The notes below the pieces were generated by a model that worked only from the letters and a program-made list of their open reading frames with translations, ran no database searches and was not told where the DNA came from. From assembly GCA_965216905.1 (NCBI GenBank), contig OZ244213.1, positions 1,612,001-1,676,000 on the forward strand: DNA of 64,000 nt, in the 5' to 3' direction. The DNA comes from G965216905 sp965216905 (lineage in GTDB: Bacteria > Actinomycetota > Acidimicrobiia > Spongiisociales > ZC4RG35). Of the stretch, positions 26,806-34,699 are shown piece by piece; within the stretch, counting starts at the first letter, position 1, and each line of letters starts with the position of its first letter. Both the position numbers and the translations under genes were made by a program.

Positions 26806-27177
26806 ATGCGTCGGCGGGAACTCGGTGTCGAAGGGTCCCTGGTCGGGTTTGGCCTGGCACTCATGGCTGTGCCGGGCTTGTTGACGGCGGTCGACGGCAC
26901 CCGGACCTGGGAGGCGGAGGTTGCTCGATGGTGGGGGCTCTCGCTGGTGCTCCTCGCCTGGTCGCTGCGGTCGATCGGCCGCCGACGGCTTGCAGTCGAT
27001 CGGATGACCCATTGGTGGTCGTTGCTTGGACCGGTCGTGGGGCTGGCCGGGATGGTGACCGGTCGCGGCCTCTTCCTGCTCTTCGGTTTCGCGACCACGG
27101 TTGGCGTCGCCTGCCGAGCGTGGCTGACCGTCGGCTTCGACGTCCATCGGGTAGCCCTCAGGCGCCTTCGCGATTGA
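26806..27177 (+). CDS. Small hypothetical membrane protein
   Basis: 123 residues with about four hydrophobic segments: SLVGFGLALMAVPGLLTAV, WWGLSLVLLAWSL, WWSLLGPVVGLAGMVTG and LFLLFGFATTVGVACRAWL. Basic residues lie between them, and the C-terminal tail is Arg-rich. No family is recognised. The start is ATG at 26806, 50 bases after the DUF3179 gene, so they may share a transcript. The 3' end overlaps the converging transporter gene by 20 bases. Confidence 0.65.
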   Translation: MRRRELGVEGSLVGFGLALMAVPGLLTAVDGTRTWEAEVARWWGLSLVLLAWSLRSIGRRRLAVDRMTHWWSLLGPVVGLAGMVTGRGLFLLFGFATTVGVACRAWLTVGFDVHRVALRRLRD

Positions 27178-28060
27178 GGCCCACCGCCGGTTCGGCGGGT
27201 CGGCGGGCGGTCAGGAACACCCCGACACCGACCAGTGCCGCTCCTGCGGCGAACGTCCCGGACAGCGGTTCATCCAGGAAGATGATCGACGTGGTGGCGC
27301 CCACGATCGGCGCCAGATAGCCCACCATCGATGCCCGGACGGCGGTCGTGTGCTCGGCCGCCTTGAGCAGGGCGAAGAATGGCAAGGCGGTCGACACCGT
27401 CCCCATCGTGCCGATGCCGAGCCACTGCTCGAACGAGACTCCTGACAGGTCTGCACCACCCATCGGCCAGGAAACGGCGGTCATCGCGGCGGTCGCCGCC
27501 AGAAACTGGGGGATCGCCAGATCGGCGGCCGGCGTCCCCGATGCATACCGGCGCGTCAGAGCACCGCCGACGCCGGCGAACACGACGCCGAGCAGGGTGA
27601 CGGCGAATCCGAGGAGGTCGGACGATCCGCCGGTTCCCACGCCACCCGTCGCGAAGACCGCGACACCGAAACTGGCCAGCGCCAGCCCGGGGACCAGCGC
27701 GGCGGAGAAGCGCTCTCCCGGGACCAGCCAGTGAGCGGCGGCGGCCGTCGCCGGTGGGACGATGGCCACCAGCACTCCGACGACCGAGGCCGGGAGCAGA
27801 TCGGTGCCGAAGGTCAGGAGGACTGTGGGAATCGTCACGTTGACGATGCCCAGCACTCCACCTTGGCGGATCGCGGTCGCCGATCGCCGGCGACGTCTTC
27901 CCGCGATCGCGGCGAGGATGATCGCAGTGCCGATGACGTAGCGCGGGATGAACAGCTTCCACACGTCGAGCCCGCTCTCGAACAGCCACTTGGAGATGGG
28001 AAAGCCGACTCCGAATCCGGTAGCGGCGGCGATGATCCAAGGGAGGGCGCGGCGATGCAC
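27158..28060 (-). CDS. DMT-superfamily permease (EamA)
   Basis: 300 residues, ten predicted membrane helices in two EamA repeats of five. PWIIAAATGFGVGFPISKWLFE opens repeat 1. The second repeat ends with RASMVGYLAPIVGATTSIIFLDEPLSGTFAAGAALVGVGVFL, the most conserved EamA segment. Likely an exporter of amino acids or other metabolites; the substrate is not predictable. The tail is short and basic. Confidence 0.88.
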   Translation of the reverse strand: MHRRALPWIIAAATGFGVGFPISKWLFESGLDVWKLFIPRYVIGTAIILAAIAGRRRRRSATAIRQGGVLGIVNVTIPTVLLTFGTDLLPASVVGVLVAIVPPATAAAAHWLVPGERFSAALVPGLALASFGVAVFATGGVGTGGSSDLLGFAVTLLGVVFAGVGGALTRRYASGTPAADLAIPQFLAATAAMTAVSWPMGGADLSGVSFEQWLGIGTMGTVSTALPFFALLKAAEHTTAVRASMVGYLAPIVGATTSIIFLDEPLSGTFAAGAALVGVGVFLTARRPAEPAVGLNREGA

Positions 28061-28126
28061 TCCGGCAGTGTCGACGCGGTCTCACGTGTCTTCCAAACTC
28101 GCACGATCGACGTGAGGTGCCCACCC

Positions 28127-28738
28127 TCAGGTCCGGTCGGGGTTCCGCCAGACCAGCAGGGTGGCGATACCGCCGCCGGCGGTCCCGGTGACGTAGCCGG
28201 GAAGCACGCCATGGACGCGGAAGCCGTTCGACAGCTGGAACGACAACGTGGGATCGCGTCTCCGACCCTCCACCACCTCGGCGACGTATCGTTCCGGGCT
28301 CAGCTGGTCTCCGATGCCTCGGTAGCCGGGGATCATCCCGCCGGCGATGATGCCCCGCCGACCGAGCCGTCGAACGAGCGCCTTGCGGGCCCGGTAGAGG
28401 CCGCGCCCGATGCCCCGTCCCCGGGCGGCCGGATCCACTGCGATCTCGAGTCCGTAGTACCAGTCGCCGTCAGGATCGTGGCGGTGTGCGGGCGCAACGT
28501 CGTCGAGGGTGTGGGCAGGTGCCTCCAAGTCGAAGTCCATCAGCCATCCGAGGGCCATTCCCGCCAGGTGACCGTCGACGGCCGCGGCCAGCGCACCGGC
28601 CGGGAAGACGTTGGCGTGCACCGCCGCATCCCGTGCATGCATGCGATGCTCCTCGGCCAGGTGGGGGTAACAGCGGCCGGCGATCGCCTCGGCGGCCGGT
28701 CCGTCATTCGGCCGGAGCTGCCGGTAGACGACCGTCAT
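28127..28738 (-). CDS. GNAT family acetyltransferase
   Basis: 203 residues. The acetyl-CoA loop is GLEIAVDPAARGRGIGRGLYRARKAL, after a strand-rich N-terminus. The C-terminus has LSFQLSNGFRVHGVLPGYV, common in GNAT proteins of the large acyl-ligase-like group. The ATG at 28738 overlaps the stop of the FAD oxidoreductase (ATGA), so these genes are coupled. The substrate may be an amine linked to that oxidase, such as a polyamine (inference). Confidence 0.85.
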   Translation of the reverse strand: MTVVYRQLRPNDGPAAEAIAGRCYPHLAEEHRMHARDAAVHANVFPAGALAAAVDGHLAGMALGWLMDFDLEAPAHTLDDVAPAHRHDPDGDWYYGLEIAVDPAARGRGIGRGLYRARKALVRRLGRRGIIAGGMIPGYRGIGDQLSPERYVAEVVEGRRRDPTLSFQLSNGFRVHGVLPGYVTGTAGGGIATLLVWRNPDRT

Positions 28739-30078
28739 CTTCGAAACACCTTCCACGCCAGCTCCGCCTGGCGGGCCGGTCGCCCGGTGGCCTCCTCACG
28801 CCGATCCGCCATGCGGAACAGACCGGAGGCGGCGTTGATGCCCACCCATCGGAGAGGCTCTACGGGCCAGTTGCGAGACGACCGCCGCACCCACGGAAGG
28901 GTCGTGTACTCATGGCCGTCGCCGGCGAGCGAATGGGCGATGCACTGGCCGGCAAGGTGGGAGGCCGCCACCCCTTCACCGACGTAGCCTCCCGCCCGGT
29001 GGATCCTGGTTCGGTGGTCCATCGTCACGGTCGGGAGCCAGTTGCGAGGGGCACCGAGAACGCCGCCCCACCGGTGGGTGATCGTCTGGCCTTCCAGCAC
29101 CGGGAAGAGATCGAGCAGCGTCCGAACCGTGAGGTCGAGCGATCGCCGGTCGAGCTCTGCGCCCGCATCGATCCGCGATCGGAATCGATAGGACGAGGCC
29201 GTCGCTCCGAAAGCGATCCGGTCGTCGGCGGTGCGCTGGCCGTAGATGACCCGAAAGCGTCCGTCGGAGAACCCCGGCCGGGTGGTGAGCCCGATCTCGT
29301 CGAGGATGTCCGGTGGCAGCCGTGCGGTCGCCACCATTCGCGAGTAGAGCGGAGCGATCGCCCGCTTCATCCCCCGCATCCGCGCGGTGTACGCCTCGGT
29401 GGTCACCACCACGTCCGTCGCTCGGACGGTGCCGCTCTCCGTCGTGACTCGCCCGGTATCCACCGTGTCGACGGTGGTGTCCTCAAAGATGCGGGCGCCC
29501 AACCGCTCACACACGTCCGCCAGTCCCAAGACGAGTTTGGCCGGATGCAGTACTCCGTCGAGTGGCGAGTGCTGGCCGCCGAGCACACCGGAAGCGTTGC
29601 ACAGGGCACGGGCATCCGCCCCGTCCAGCCACACGCTGTGCGGGCGGGGGTTGGACCGCAGCCGTTCGACCTGGGCCGGGTTGCGGGCGAGGACCAGCGT
29701 TCCGCCGCGGGCCCAGTCGCAGTCGATGCGCTCGCCGTCGATGGTCGCGGCGATCGAGTCGACGGCCTGGCGAATGGCCTCGTCCATTCGGTCGGCGCCA
29801 CGCTCGCCGGCGATCCGGACCCAGCGGGCGCGGTCGGCGGCCAGATCCGCCAGGCACCATCCCCCGTTCCGACCCGAGGCGCCGAAGCCCACGGCGGCGG
29901 CCTCCAGGACTGCGATTCGGAGACCGGGCAGCAGCTTCAGCAGGTGGTAGGCAGTCCACAGCCCGGTGAACCCGGCGCCCACGATCGCCACGTCCGCATC
30001 GATGTCCCCGTCGAGCCGCGGCCGCCGTGATGGAACTTCCACCTGGCTCATCCACAGCGACGGGGGGTACGGTGACAC
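28735..30078 (-). CDS. FAD-dependent amine/amino-acid oxidoreductase (DAO family)
   Basis: 447 residues. The FAD-binding motif is DVAIVGAGFTGLWTAYHLL, with the SGRNGG pattern used for flavin contact (FGASGRNGGWC), then GVLHPAKLVLGLADVCERLGA and a C-terminal WGGVLGAPRNWLPTV...YVGEGVAASHLAGQ. This is the gamma-glutamylputrescine-oxidase / glycine-oxidase-like DAO pattern. The start is GTG at 30078 (VSPYPPSLW), preceded by GGGAGG at eight bases. It forms a translationally coupled pair with the GNAT gene. Confidence 0.88.
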   Translation of the reverse strand: MSPYPPSLWMSQVEVPSRRPRLDGDIDADVAIVGAGFTGLWTAYHLLKLLPGLRIAVLEAAAVGFGASGRNGGWCLADLAADRARWVRIAGERGADRMDEAIRQAVDSIAATIDGERIDCDWARGGTLVLARNPAQVERLRSNPRPHSVWLDGADARALCNASGVLGGQHSPLDGVLHPAKLVLGLADVCERLGARIFEDTTVDTVDTGRVTTESGTVRATDVVVTTEAYTARMRGMKRAIAPLYSRMVATARLPPDILDEIGLTTRPGFSDGRFRVIYGQRTADDRIAFGATASSYRFRSRIDAGAELDRRSLDLTVRTLLDLFPVLEGQTITHRWGGVLGAPRNWLPTVTMDHRTRIHRAGGYVGEGVAASHLAGQCIAHSLAGDGHEYTTLPWVRRSSRNWPVEPLRWVGINAASGLFRMADRREEATGRPARQAELAWKVFRR

Positions 30079-30194
30079 CTCGCCGACCTCCCGATTCCTG
30101 CCGTCCTCGTATTCTCGCACCGTCCGGACCCGCTCTGCGCTCCGAGGGGTACGGTTCCGGGGTTGGGCCGGTCCTCTCGGGAAGTGAGTACATC

Positions 30195-31364
30195 ATGCCG
30201 AGTGAGGTCGACCGCCGGACCGTGGTGGCGGCGGTCGCCGGCTTGATCCTGGCGGCGCTCCCCACGTTCTTCGTCGGCGGGTTGGCGGTTCAGATCCGAC
30301 GCGACCTGGGCGTGAGTGCGGCGGCGCTGGGGCTCTCGGTCTCGGCTGCGTTCCTGGTGGGGGCGATGTCCGGCCCGGCCGCCGGCCGACTCGTGGATCG
30401 GATCGGTCCGTTGCGGGCCATGACCATCGGCGCCGCGCTGAGCGTGACCACCCTGCTGGGACTGGGTTTGCTCGTGGAGGATCTCCTCACGCTGGTGATC
30501 TTCCTGGCCGTGGGGGGCGCCAGCTTCTCGTTCATGGATCCGGGCCTGGCGGTCCTCATCGCCGAGACGACCGCACCGAGACGCCAGGGTCTGGTGTTCG
30601 GGATCAAGGAGGCTGCCATTCCGGCGGCGTCGCTGGTGGCCGGTCTGGCGATTCCATCGATCGCGCTCGACTTCGGGTGGCGCTGGGTGTTGGCGTTGGG
30701 CGTGGTCCCGGTGGTGCTCTTGGCCGTCGTACTTCCGAGGTTGCGAGGGCAGCTCCGTGCCCAAGTCGCCACACCGGCGCCCTCCGGCCCCAGACCTTCC
30801 CGGAAGATCTGGTTGGTCGCGGCTGCGGCGGCCCTCGCCGCCACGGCGGCCAGCGGCCTCGGGGTGCTGTTCACCGACAGTGCGGTCTCGATGGGCGTCT
30901 CCGAAGCCGCTGCGGGTTGGCTCCTGGCGATCGGTGCCGTCGCCGGGATCGTCGTCCGCATCGTCAGCGGACTGGTCGCAGACCGAACCGGTGGGGAGCA
31001 GTTGAGGCTCGTGACGGTGATGATCGGGTTGGGGGCCGCTGCGATCGTGGTCGGATCGTTCGGGACGCTTCCCGCGCTGACCGTGGCGGTGATCGGCGTG
31101 TTCGCGGGGAGCTGGGGATGGACCGGGCTGCTCTTCGTGTCGCTGGTTCGCCTGCGTCCGGATGCTCCCGGGTCGGTGAGCGGGATCGGTCTGGCCGGGC
31201 TGGCGGTGGGGAACGGCCTGGGACCGGCGGCGTTCGGCGGCGGCGCCGACGCCTTCTCGTACCCGGTGGCATGGCTCGGTGCCGGGGCATTGGCCACCGC
31301 GGCAGCCGTGACGATGTGGTTTGCCCGAAAGCGGTTACTGAACCGATCGGGGACAGATGGATGA
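30195..31364 (+). CDS. MFS transporter
   Basis: 389 residues with 12 predicted helices. Motif A-like sequence GRLVDRIGPLRAM lies in loop 2-3, and VRIVSGLVADRTGGEQLR lies at the matching place in the second half. It resembles small MFS permeases of the CynX/NimT type; the substrate is unknown. The start is ATG at 30195. It ends at a short hairpin before a converging gene. Confidence 0.88.
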   Translation: MPSEVDRRTVVAAVAGLILAALPTFFVGGLAVQIRRDLGVSAAALGLSVSAAFLVGAMSGPAAGRLVDRIGPLRAMTIGAALSVTTLLGLGLLVEDLLTLVIFLAVGGASFSFMDPGLAVLIAETTAPRRQGLVFGIKEAAIPAASLVAGLAIPSIALDFGWRWVLALGVVPVVLLAVVLPRLRGQLRAQVATPAPSGPRPSRKIWLVAAAAALAATAASGLGVLFTDSAVSMGVSEAAAGWLLAIGAVAGIVVRIVSGLVADRTGGEQLRLVTVMIGLGAAAIVVGSFGTLPALTVAVIGVFAGSWGWTGLLFVSLVRLRPDAPGSVSGIGLAGLAVGNGLGPAAFGGGADAFSYPVAWLGAGALATAAAVTMWFARKRLLNRSGTDG

Positions 31365-31366
31365 GG

Positions 31367-31383
31367 GCCGGTTGTCAACCGGC
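31367..31383. terminator. Candidate bidirectional terminator hairpin
   Basis: GCCGGTT-GTC-AACCGGC forms a perfect 7-bp stem with a 3-base loop, directly between the converging stops at 31364 and 31389. No U tract is present. Confidence 0.4.
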
Positions 31384-31388
31384 TCGGG

Positions 31389-32237
31389 TCAGGTCCGAAC
31401 GCTCGAGGCTCCGGAGGGACGCCGAACGCCACCGTCCGTCGAGTATGTCCTCCCGATTGCGGCGGCGCTCACATCGAGGTCCCCTCGACCTATCCAGGCG
31501 ATGATGTCGTCCAGTTCTGCGTCGGTCCGAGACGGATCGTGGTGAAACAGCGCGAAGTGGTCGACATCATGTCGGCCGGCAAGATCCACGGCGTACTCGA
31601 CACTGGAGTGGCCCAGGTGACCCTTTTGGCCCATCTCCGACGCCAGGTGCTGGGCGTCGTGGAAGAGGAGGTCGGCACCTGACACGAGCTCGGCGGGCTC
31701 GGCTTCCGCCTGGGCCTCCCAGTAGTCGGGGATGTAGGCGACAGACGACTCTCCGTCCGACACCCGATAGCCGAGGGTTCGGCCGCCCTTGTGGCGGACG
31801 TCGGCGGCGATCACATCGAATCCGTCGATCTCGAGGCGCCCGGCCCCGATGGTGTGGAATCGCCAAGTCCCCCGCAGCTGATCCGGGGTGATCGGGAAGT
31901 GAGGCGGACCGATGGCGCGAGACAGAAGCTGGAGCGGATCGACCCCTTGGTCCGGCACGTAGAGATCGACCACCGCATCTGCACGATCCATCGCCGGACA
32001 GAACGGTAGGCCATGAGTGTGGTCCCAATGGAGATGTGAAAGGAGGATCGAGCCTCGGAACGGGTCGGCGCCGAGCAGCCGATCGAGGGATCGCAAGCCG
32101 GTGCCGGCGTCGAGCACCAACGCCGGCGATTCGCCGGAGCGAGCGACCGCGACAGAACTCGTCTCGCCGCCGTAGCGGTCGAAGGTTGAGCCGGTAGCCG
32201 GAGCGGAGCCCCGGCAGCCGAGAACGGTGATCTCCAC
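31389..32237 (-). CDS. Metallo-beta-lactamase-fold hydrolase (RNase Z / phosphodiesterase-like)
   Basis: 282 residues. The metal site follows the order LSHLHWDHTHGLPF (HxHxDH), a later Asp/His in LLFHDAQHLASEMGQKGHLGHSS, and HFALFHHDPSRTD at the end. This is the RNase Z-like branch of the MBL fold, which includes phosphodiesterases. The GTG start at 32237 follows immediately on the stop of the cyclic-nucleotide-binding gene (TGAGTG), so both come from one message. A cyclic-nucleotide phosphodiesterase role is a reasonable guess given the cyclase nearby, but unproven. Confidence 0.85.
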   Translation of the reverse strand: MEITVLGCRGSAPATGSTFDRYGGETSSVAVARSGESPALVLDAGTGLRSLDRLLGADPFRGSILLSHLHWDHTHGLPFCPAMDRADAVVDLYVPDQGVDPLQLLSRAIGPPHFPITPDQLRGTWRFHTIGAGRLEIDGFDVIAADVRHKGGRTLGYRVSDGESSVAYIPDYWEAQAEAEPAELVSGADLLFHDAQHLASEMGQKGHLGHSSVEYAVDLAGRHDVDHFALFHHDPSRTDAELDDIIAWIGRGDLDVSAAAIGRTYSTDGGVRRPSGASSVRT

Positions 32238-33230
32238 TCAGGAATCCTCTCGGCGGTGGCCGGTGGCGATGGCGGCCAGGTCGTCGGGGTCGAAGTTGCC
32301 CGTGGCGACAGTCGCCACCCTGGCCGCCGTTCGAGCGCGGACGGTGGAGGTCCGGGTCCCTTTCTCCAGTCCCGCCCGTTCGCCGACGATGGCGCCGGGT
32401 CCCACTTCGGCCACCACCGTGCCGTCGACATCGACATCGAATACCCCGTCGAGCACGAGATGGATGCCGTCGCCCGGCTCGCCTTGCCTGGTGAGGAAGT
32501 CTCCCTCCGCCAGGGAACGGATCGCCGGTTTCAGGCTCATCAGCTCGTTCGAGAGCGCATGTTCGAACTCGGTCTCCGCTTCGGCCATCACGGCTTCCCG
32601 CTCGACACCGTGCCACGGGGACCGGTCGTGGTCGTGCACCCTCGTCCACTCACTCCAGTCCGTGATTCCGCTCTTGCCGACCAAGGCTCCGGACTGGTCG
32701 TATATCCAGTGGCGGGGGAACGGAGACGCGCCAACCACCTCGTGGGACGACGTGCCGTCGGCACGGATCTCCAACGCCAGGGTGACCCACGTGGTGGGGC
32801 CGGTGATCCGGACGTACGGGGGGCGGTCGATCCTCCGTGGTAGCGGCGCGCCGGTGCGGGCACCGACCGACTGCACGAACCGTGCGACACCGTTCTCGAA
32901 GACGGGTTCCGATTGCAGTACCGGAAATCCGATACCGGGGAAGGTGATCTTCGCCTTGCCGAATCCGACGGTCGTCGAGCCGACGACCGCTCTGCCGCTG
33001 TAACCGGCATCGACGATGCGACTGGCGTCGACGTCGATCCACGCGACCAGTCGGTTCGCCGCCCGAAGCTGGTCTGCCGCTTCGAGCTCATCGAGCACGT
33101 CGTCGTCCACATGGCGGGGAGGGGCCTGGTCATAGTGGCCGAGGCCGAGATCCATCGGGAGCCGGTTCAGGCCCGTGATCGCCTCGGACGGGATCCAACT
33201 CACCGACGTCACCGAAGACTCGATACGCAT
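32238..33230 (-). CDS. Cyclic-nucleotide-binding-domain protein
   Basis: 330 residues. The C-terminal 110 residues form a CNMP/CRP-like fold: LKPAIRSLAEGDFLTRQGEPGDGIHLVLDGVFDVDVDG, VVAEVGPGAIVGERAGLEKGTRTSTVRARTAARVATV. The GERAGL plus R-T-S-T part matches the phosphate-binding cassette pattern (GExAxL...R.A), which argues for real ligand binding. The N-terminal 210 residues are not recognised. It precedes the MBL hydrolase with no gap and diverges from the receiver-cyclase gene 164 bases away; that gap has no recognisable feature. Confidence 0.85.
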   Translation of the reverse strand: MRIESSVTSVSWIPSEAITGLNRLPMDLGLGHYDQAPPRHVDDDVLDELEAADQLRAANRLVAWIDVDASRIVDAGYSGRAVVGSTTVGFGKAKITFPGIGFPVLQSEPVFENGVARFVQSVGARTGAPLPRRIDRPPYVRITGPTTWVTLALEIRADGTSSHEVVGASPFPRHWIYDQSGALVGKSGITDWSEWTRVHDHDRSPWHGVEREAVMAEAETEFEHALSNELMSLKPAIRSLAEGDFLTRQGEPGDGIHLVLDGVFDVDVDGTVVAEVGPGAIVGERAGLEKGTRTSTVRARTAARVATVATGNFDPDDLAAIATGHRREDS

Positions 33231-33394
33231 GCGTTCCTCCTGACTCTCGAATCATGCGACCAATGAACACAGTGTCGGCGTCGAGGCAAGAGATGTCAGT
33301 CGTGCGATCCCGGGAAACGGGGTGTGGCTTTCCCCACCGGTGGTTTCGGGGTGTCACGCTGTCCCTCCACCCCGGCGCCGAACAGTATGCACAC

Positions 33395-34699
33395 ATGACG
33401 ATTTCGGTGTTCCTGGCCGACGACAACCTATTGGTCCGTGAGGGCGTCAAGGCACTCATGGAGATGTCGGACGACCTCGAGGTGGTGGGAGTTGCCGACG
33501 ACTACGACGGCCTCGTCGCCGGAGCCGCCTCGGCGGCTCCGCAGGTCGTCGTCACCGACATCCGGATGCCCCCCGCTTTCCAACGCGAGGGGATCGACGC
33601 CGCCAAGGTGGTTCGCAAGCATCACCCTGGAACGGGAGTCGTCATTCTCTCTCAGTACGACGACCCGGAGTACGCGATCTCACTGCTGTCCGAGGGGGCC
33701 GCTGGATACGCCTATCTGCTGAAAGACCGGGTCGCAGAGGGCGACCAACTGGCACGAGCGATTCGCGAGGTCGCGACCGGCGGCTCGATGCTCGATCCCA
33801 AGATCGTCGAGGCGCTGACCCGGCCGATGACATCGGACGGGCTGTTGGTGGGGGAAGAGGAGCAATTGTTGGACATGGTGGCCGAAGGCACTCCGATCAA
33901 GGCGATCGCGATCGCGCTGGACACCACTCCAGCCGATGCCGACGCTCGTATCGAGGCGTTGTTCGTCAAGCTCGCCCAAGGCCTGAATGGCGGGGACCGT
34001 GCCGCTCTCGAACGGCTCCGCACGCTGCAACGGGCGATCGCCGCTCGCGAGGAACAAGGTGAGGAACTCTCTCGCCTGCTCCCGGGTGGTGTCGCCGACA
34101 AGCTCCGTCGAGAGGGTCGGCGCATCGGGGAGACCGAGGAACTCGAGGTGACCGTGGTGATGTCGGACATTCGTGGTTACTCGGGTATCGCCGAGCGGGT
34201 CGATCCCACCACCTTGGCCGGTCAGCTGAACCGCCACCGGGCGGAGATGAACCGTGCCATCATCGCCCATGGAGGCACGGTCATGCAGTTCGTGGGCGAC
34301 GCGGTGATGGCCGTCTTCGGTGCGCCCGACCCGATGTCCGACCACGCCGAACGGGCGACTTCGGCCGCAGTCGCCATGCACGAAGCCCAGTCACAGGTGA
34401 ACACCGAGTGGGATTCAGAGGGCCTCGAGGCGTTCGGCCTCGGCATCGGTGTCTCGACCGGGATGGTGGCGGCCGCACTCCTCGGCTCTGAGGAGCGGAT
34501 CGAGTACTCGGTGGTCGGCGACACGGTCAATCTGACCCAGCGATTGCAGCAATGGGGCGAGCCGGGCGAAACGGTGCTGAGCGAGCCCACCTTCGTCGCC
34601 CTCGCCTCCCCGCCCGACTGTGAGGCGCTCGAACCCGCATCCGTGAAGGGACGAGTCGCTCCGGTGGCGGCGTTCCGGTTCCCCCGGAGGTCGCGATGA
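33395..34699 (+). CDS. Response regulator with class III nucleotide cyclase output
   Basis: 434 residues. Residues 1-120 form a NarL-type receiver: Asp9/Asp10, phospho-acceptor Asp55 in VVTDIRMPP, Ser86 and Lys110 are all present. Residues about 150-205 look like a worn LuxR helix-turn-helix (LLVGEEEQLLDMVAEGTPIKAIAIALDTT). A coiled linker ending in LLPGGVADKLRREG leads to the cyclase: metal ligands Asp258 and Asp302, transition-state Asn379 and Arg383. The purine-selecting Lys is Gln298 and its partner is Ser372, so ATP versus GTP use is uncertain. The ATG stands at 33395. The stop overlaps the kinase gene by 4 bases. Confidence 0.9.
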   Translation: MTISVFLADDNLLVREGVKALMEMSDDLEVVGVADDYDGLVAGAASAAPQVVVTDIRMPPAFQREGIDAAKVVRKHHPGTGVVILSQYDDPEYAISLLSEGAAGYAYLLKDRVAEGDQLARAIREVATGGSMLDPKIVEALTRPMTSDGLLVGEEEQLLDMVAEGTPIKAIAIALDTTPADADARIEALFVKLAQGLNGGDRAALERLRTLQRAIAAREEQGEELSRLLPGGVADKLRREGRRIGETEELEVTVVMSDIRGYSGIAERVDPTTLAGQLNRHRAEMNRAIIAHGGTVMQFVGDAVMAVFGAPDPMSDHAERATSAAVAMHEAQSQVNTEWDSEGLEAFGLGIGVSTGMVAAALLGSEERIEYSVVGDTVNLTQRLQQWGEPGETVLSEPTFVALASPPDCEALEPASVKGRVAPVAAFRFPRRSR

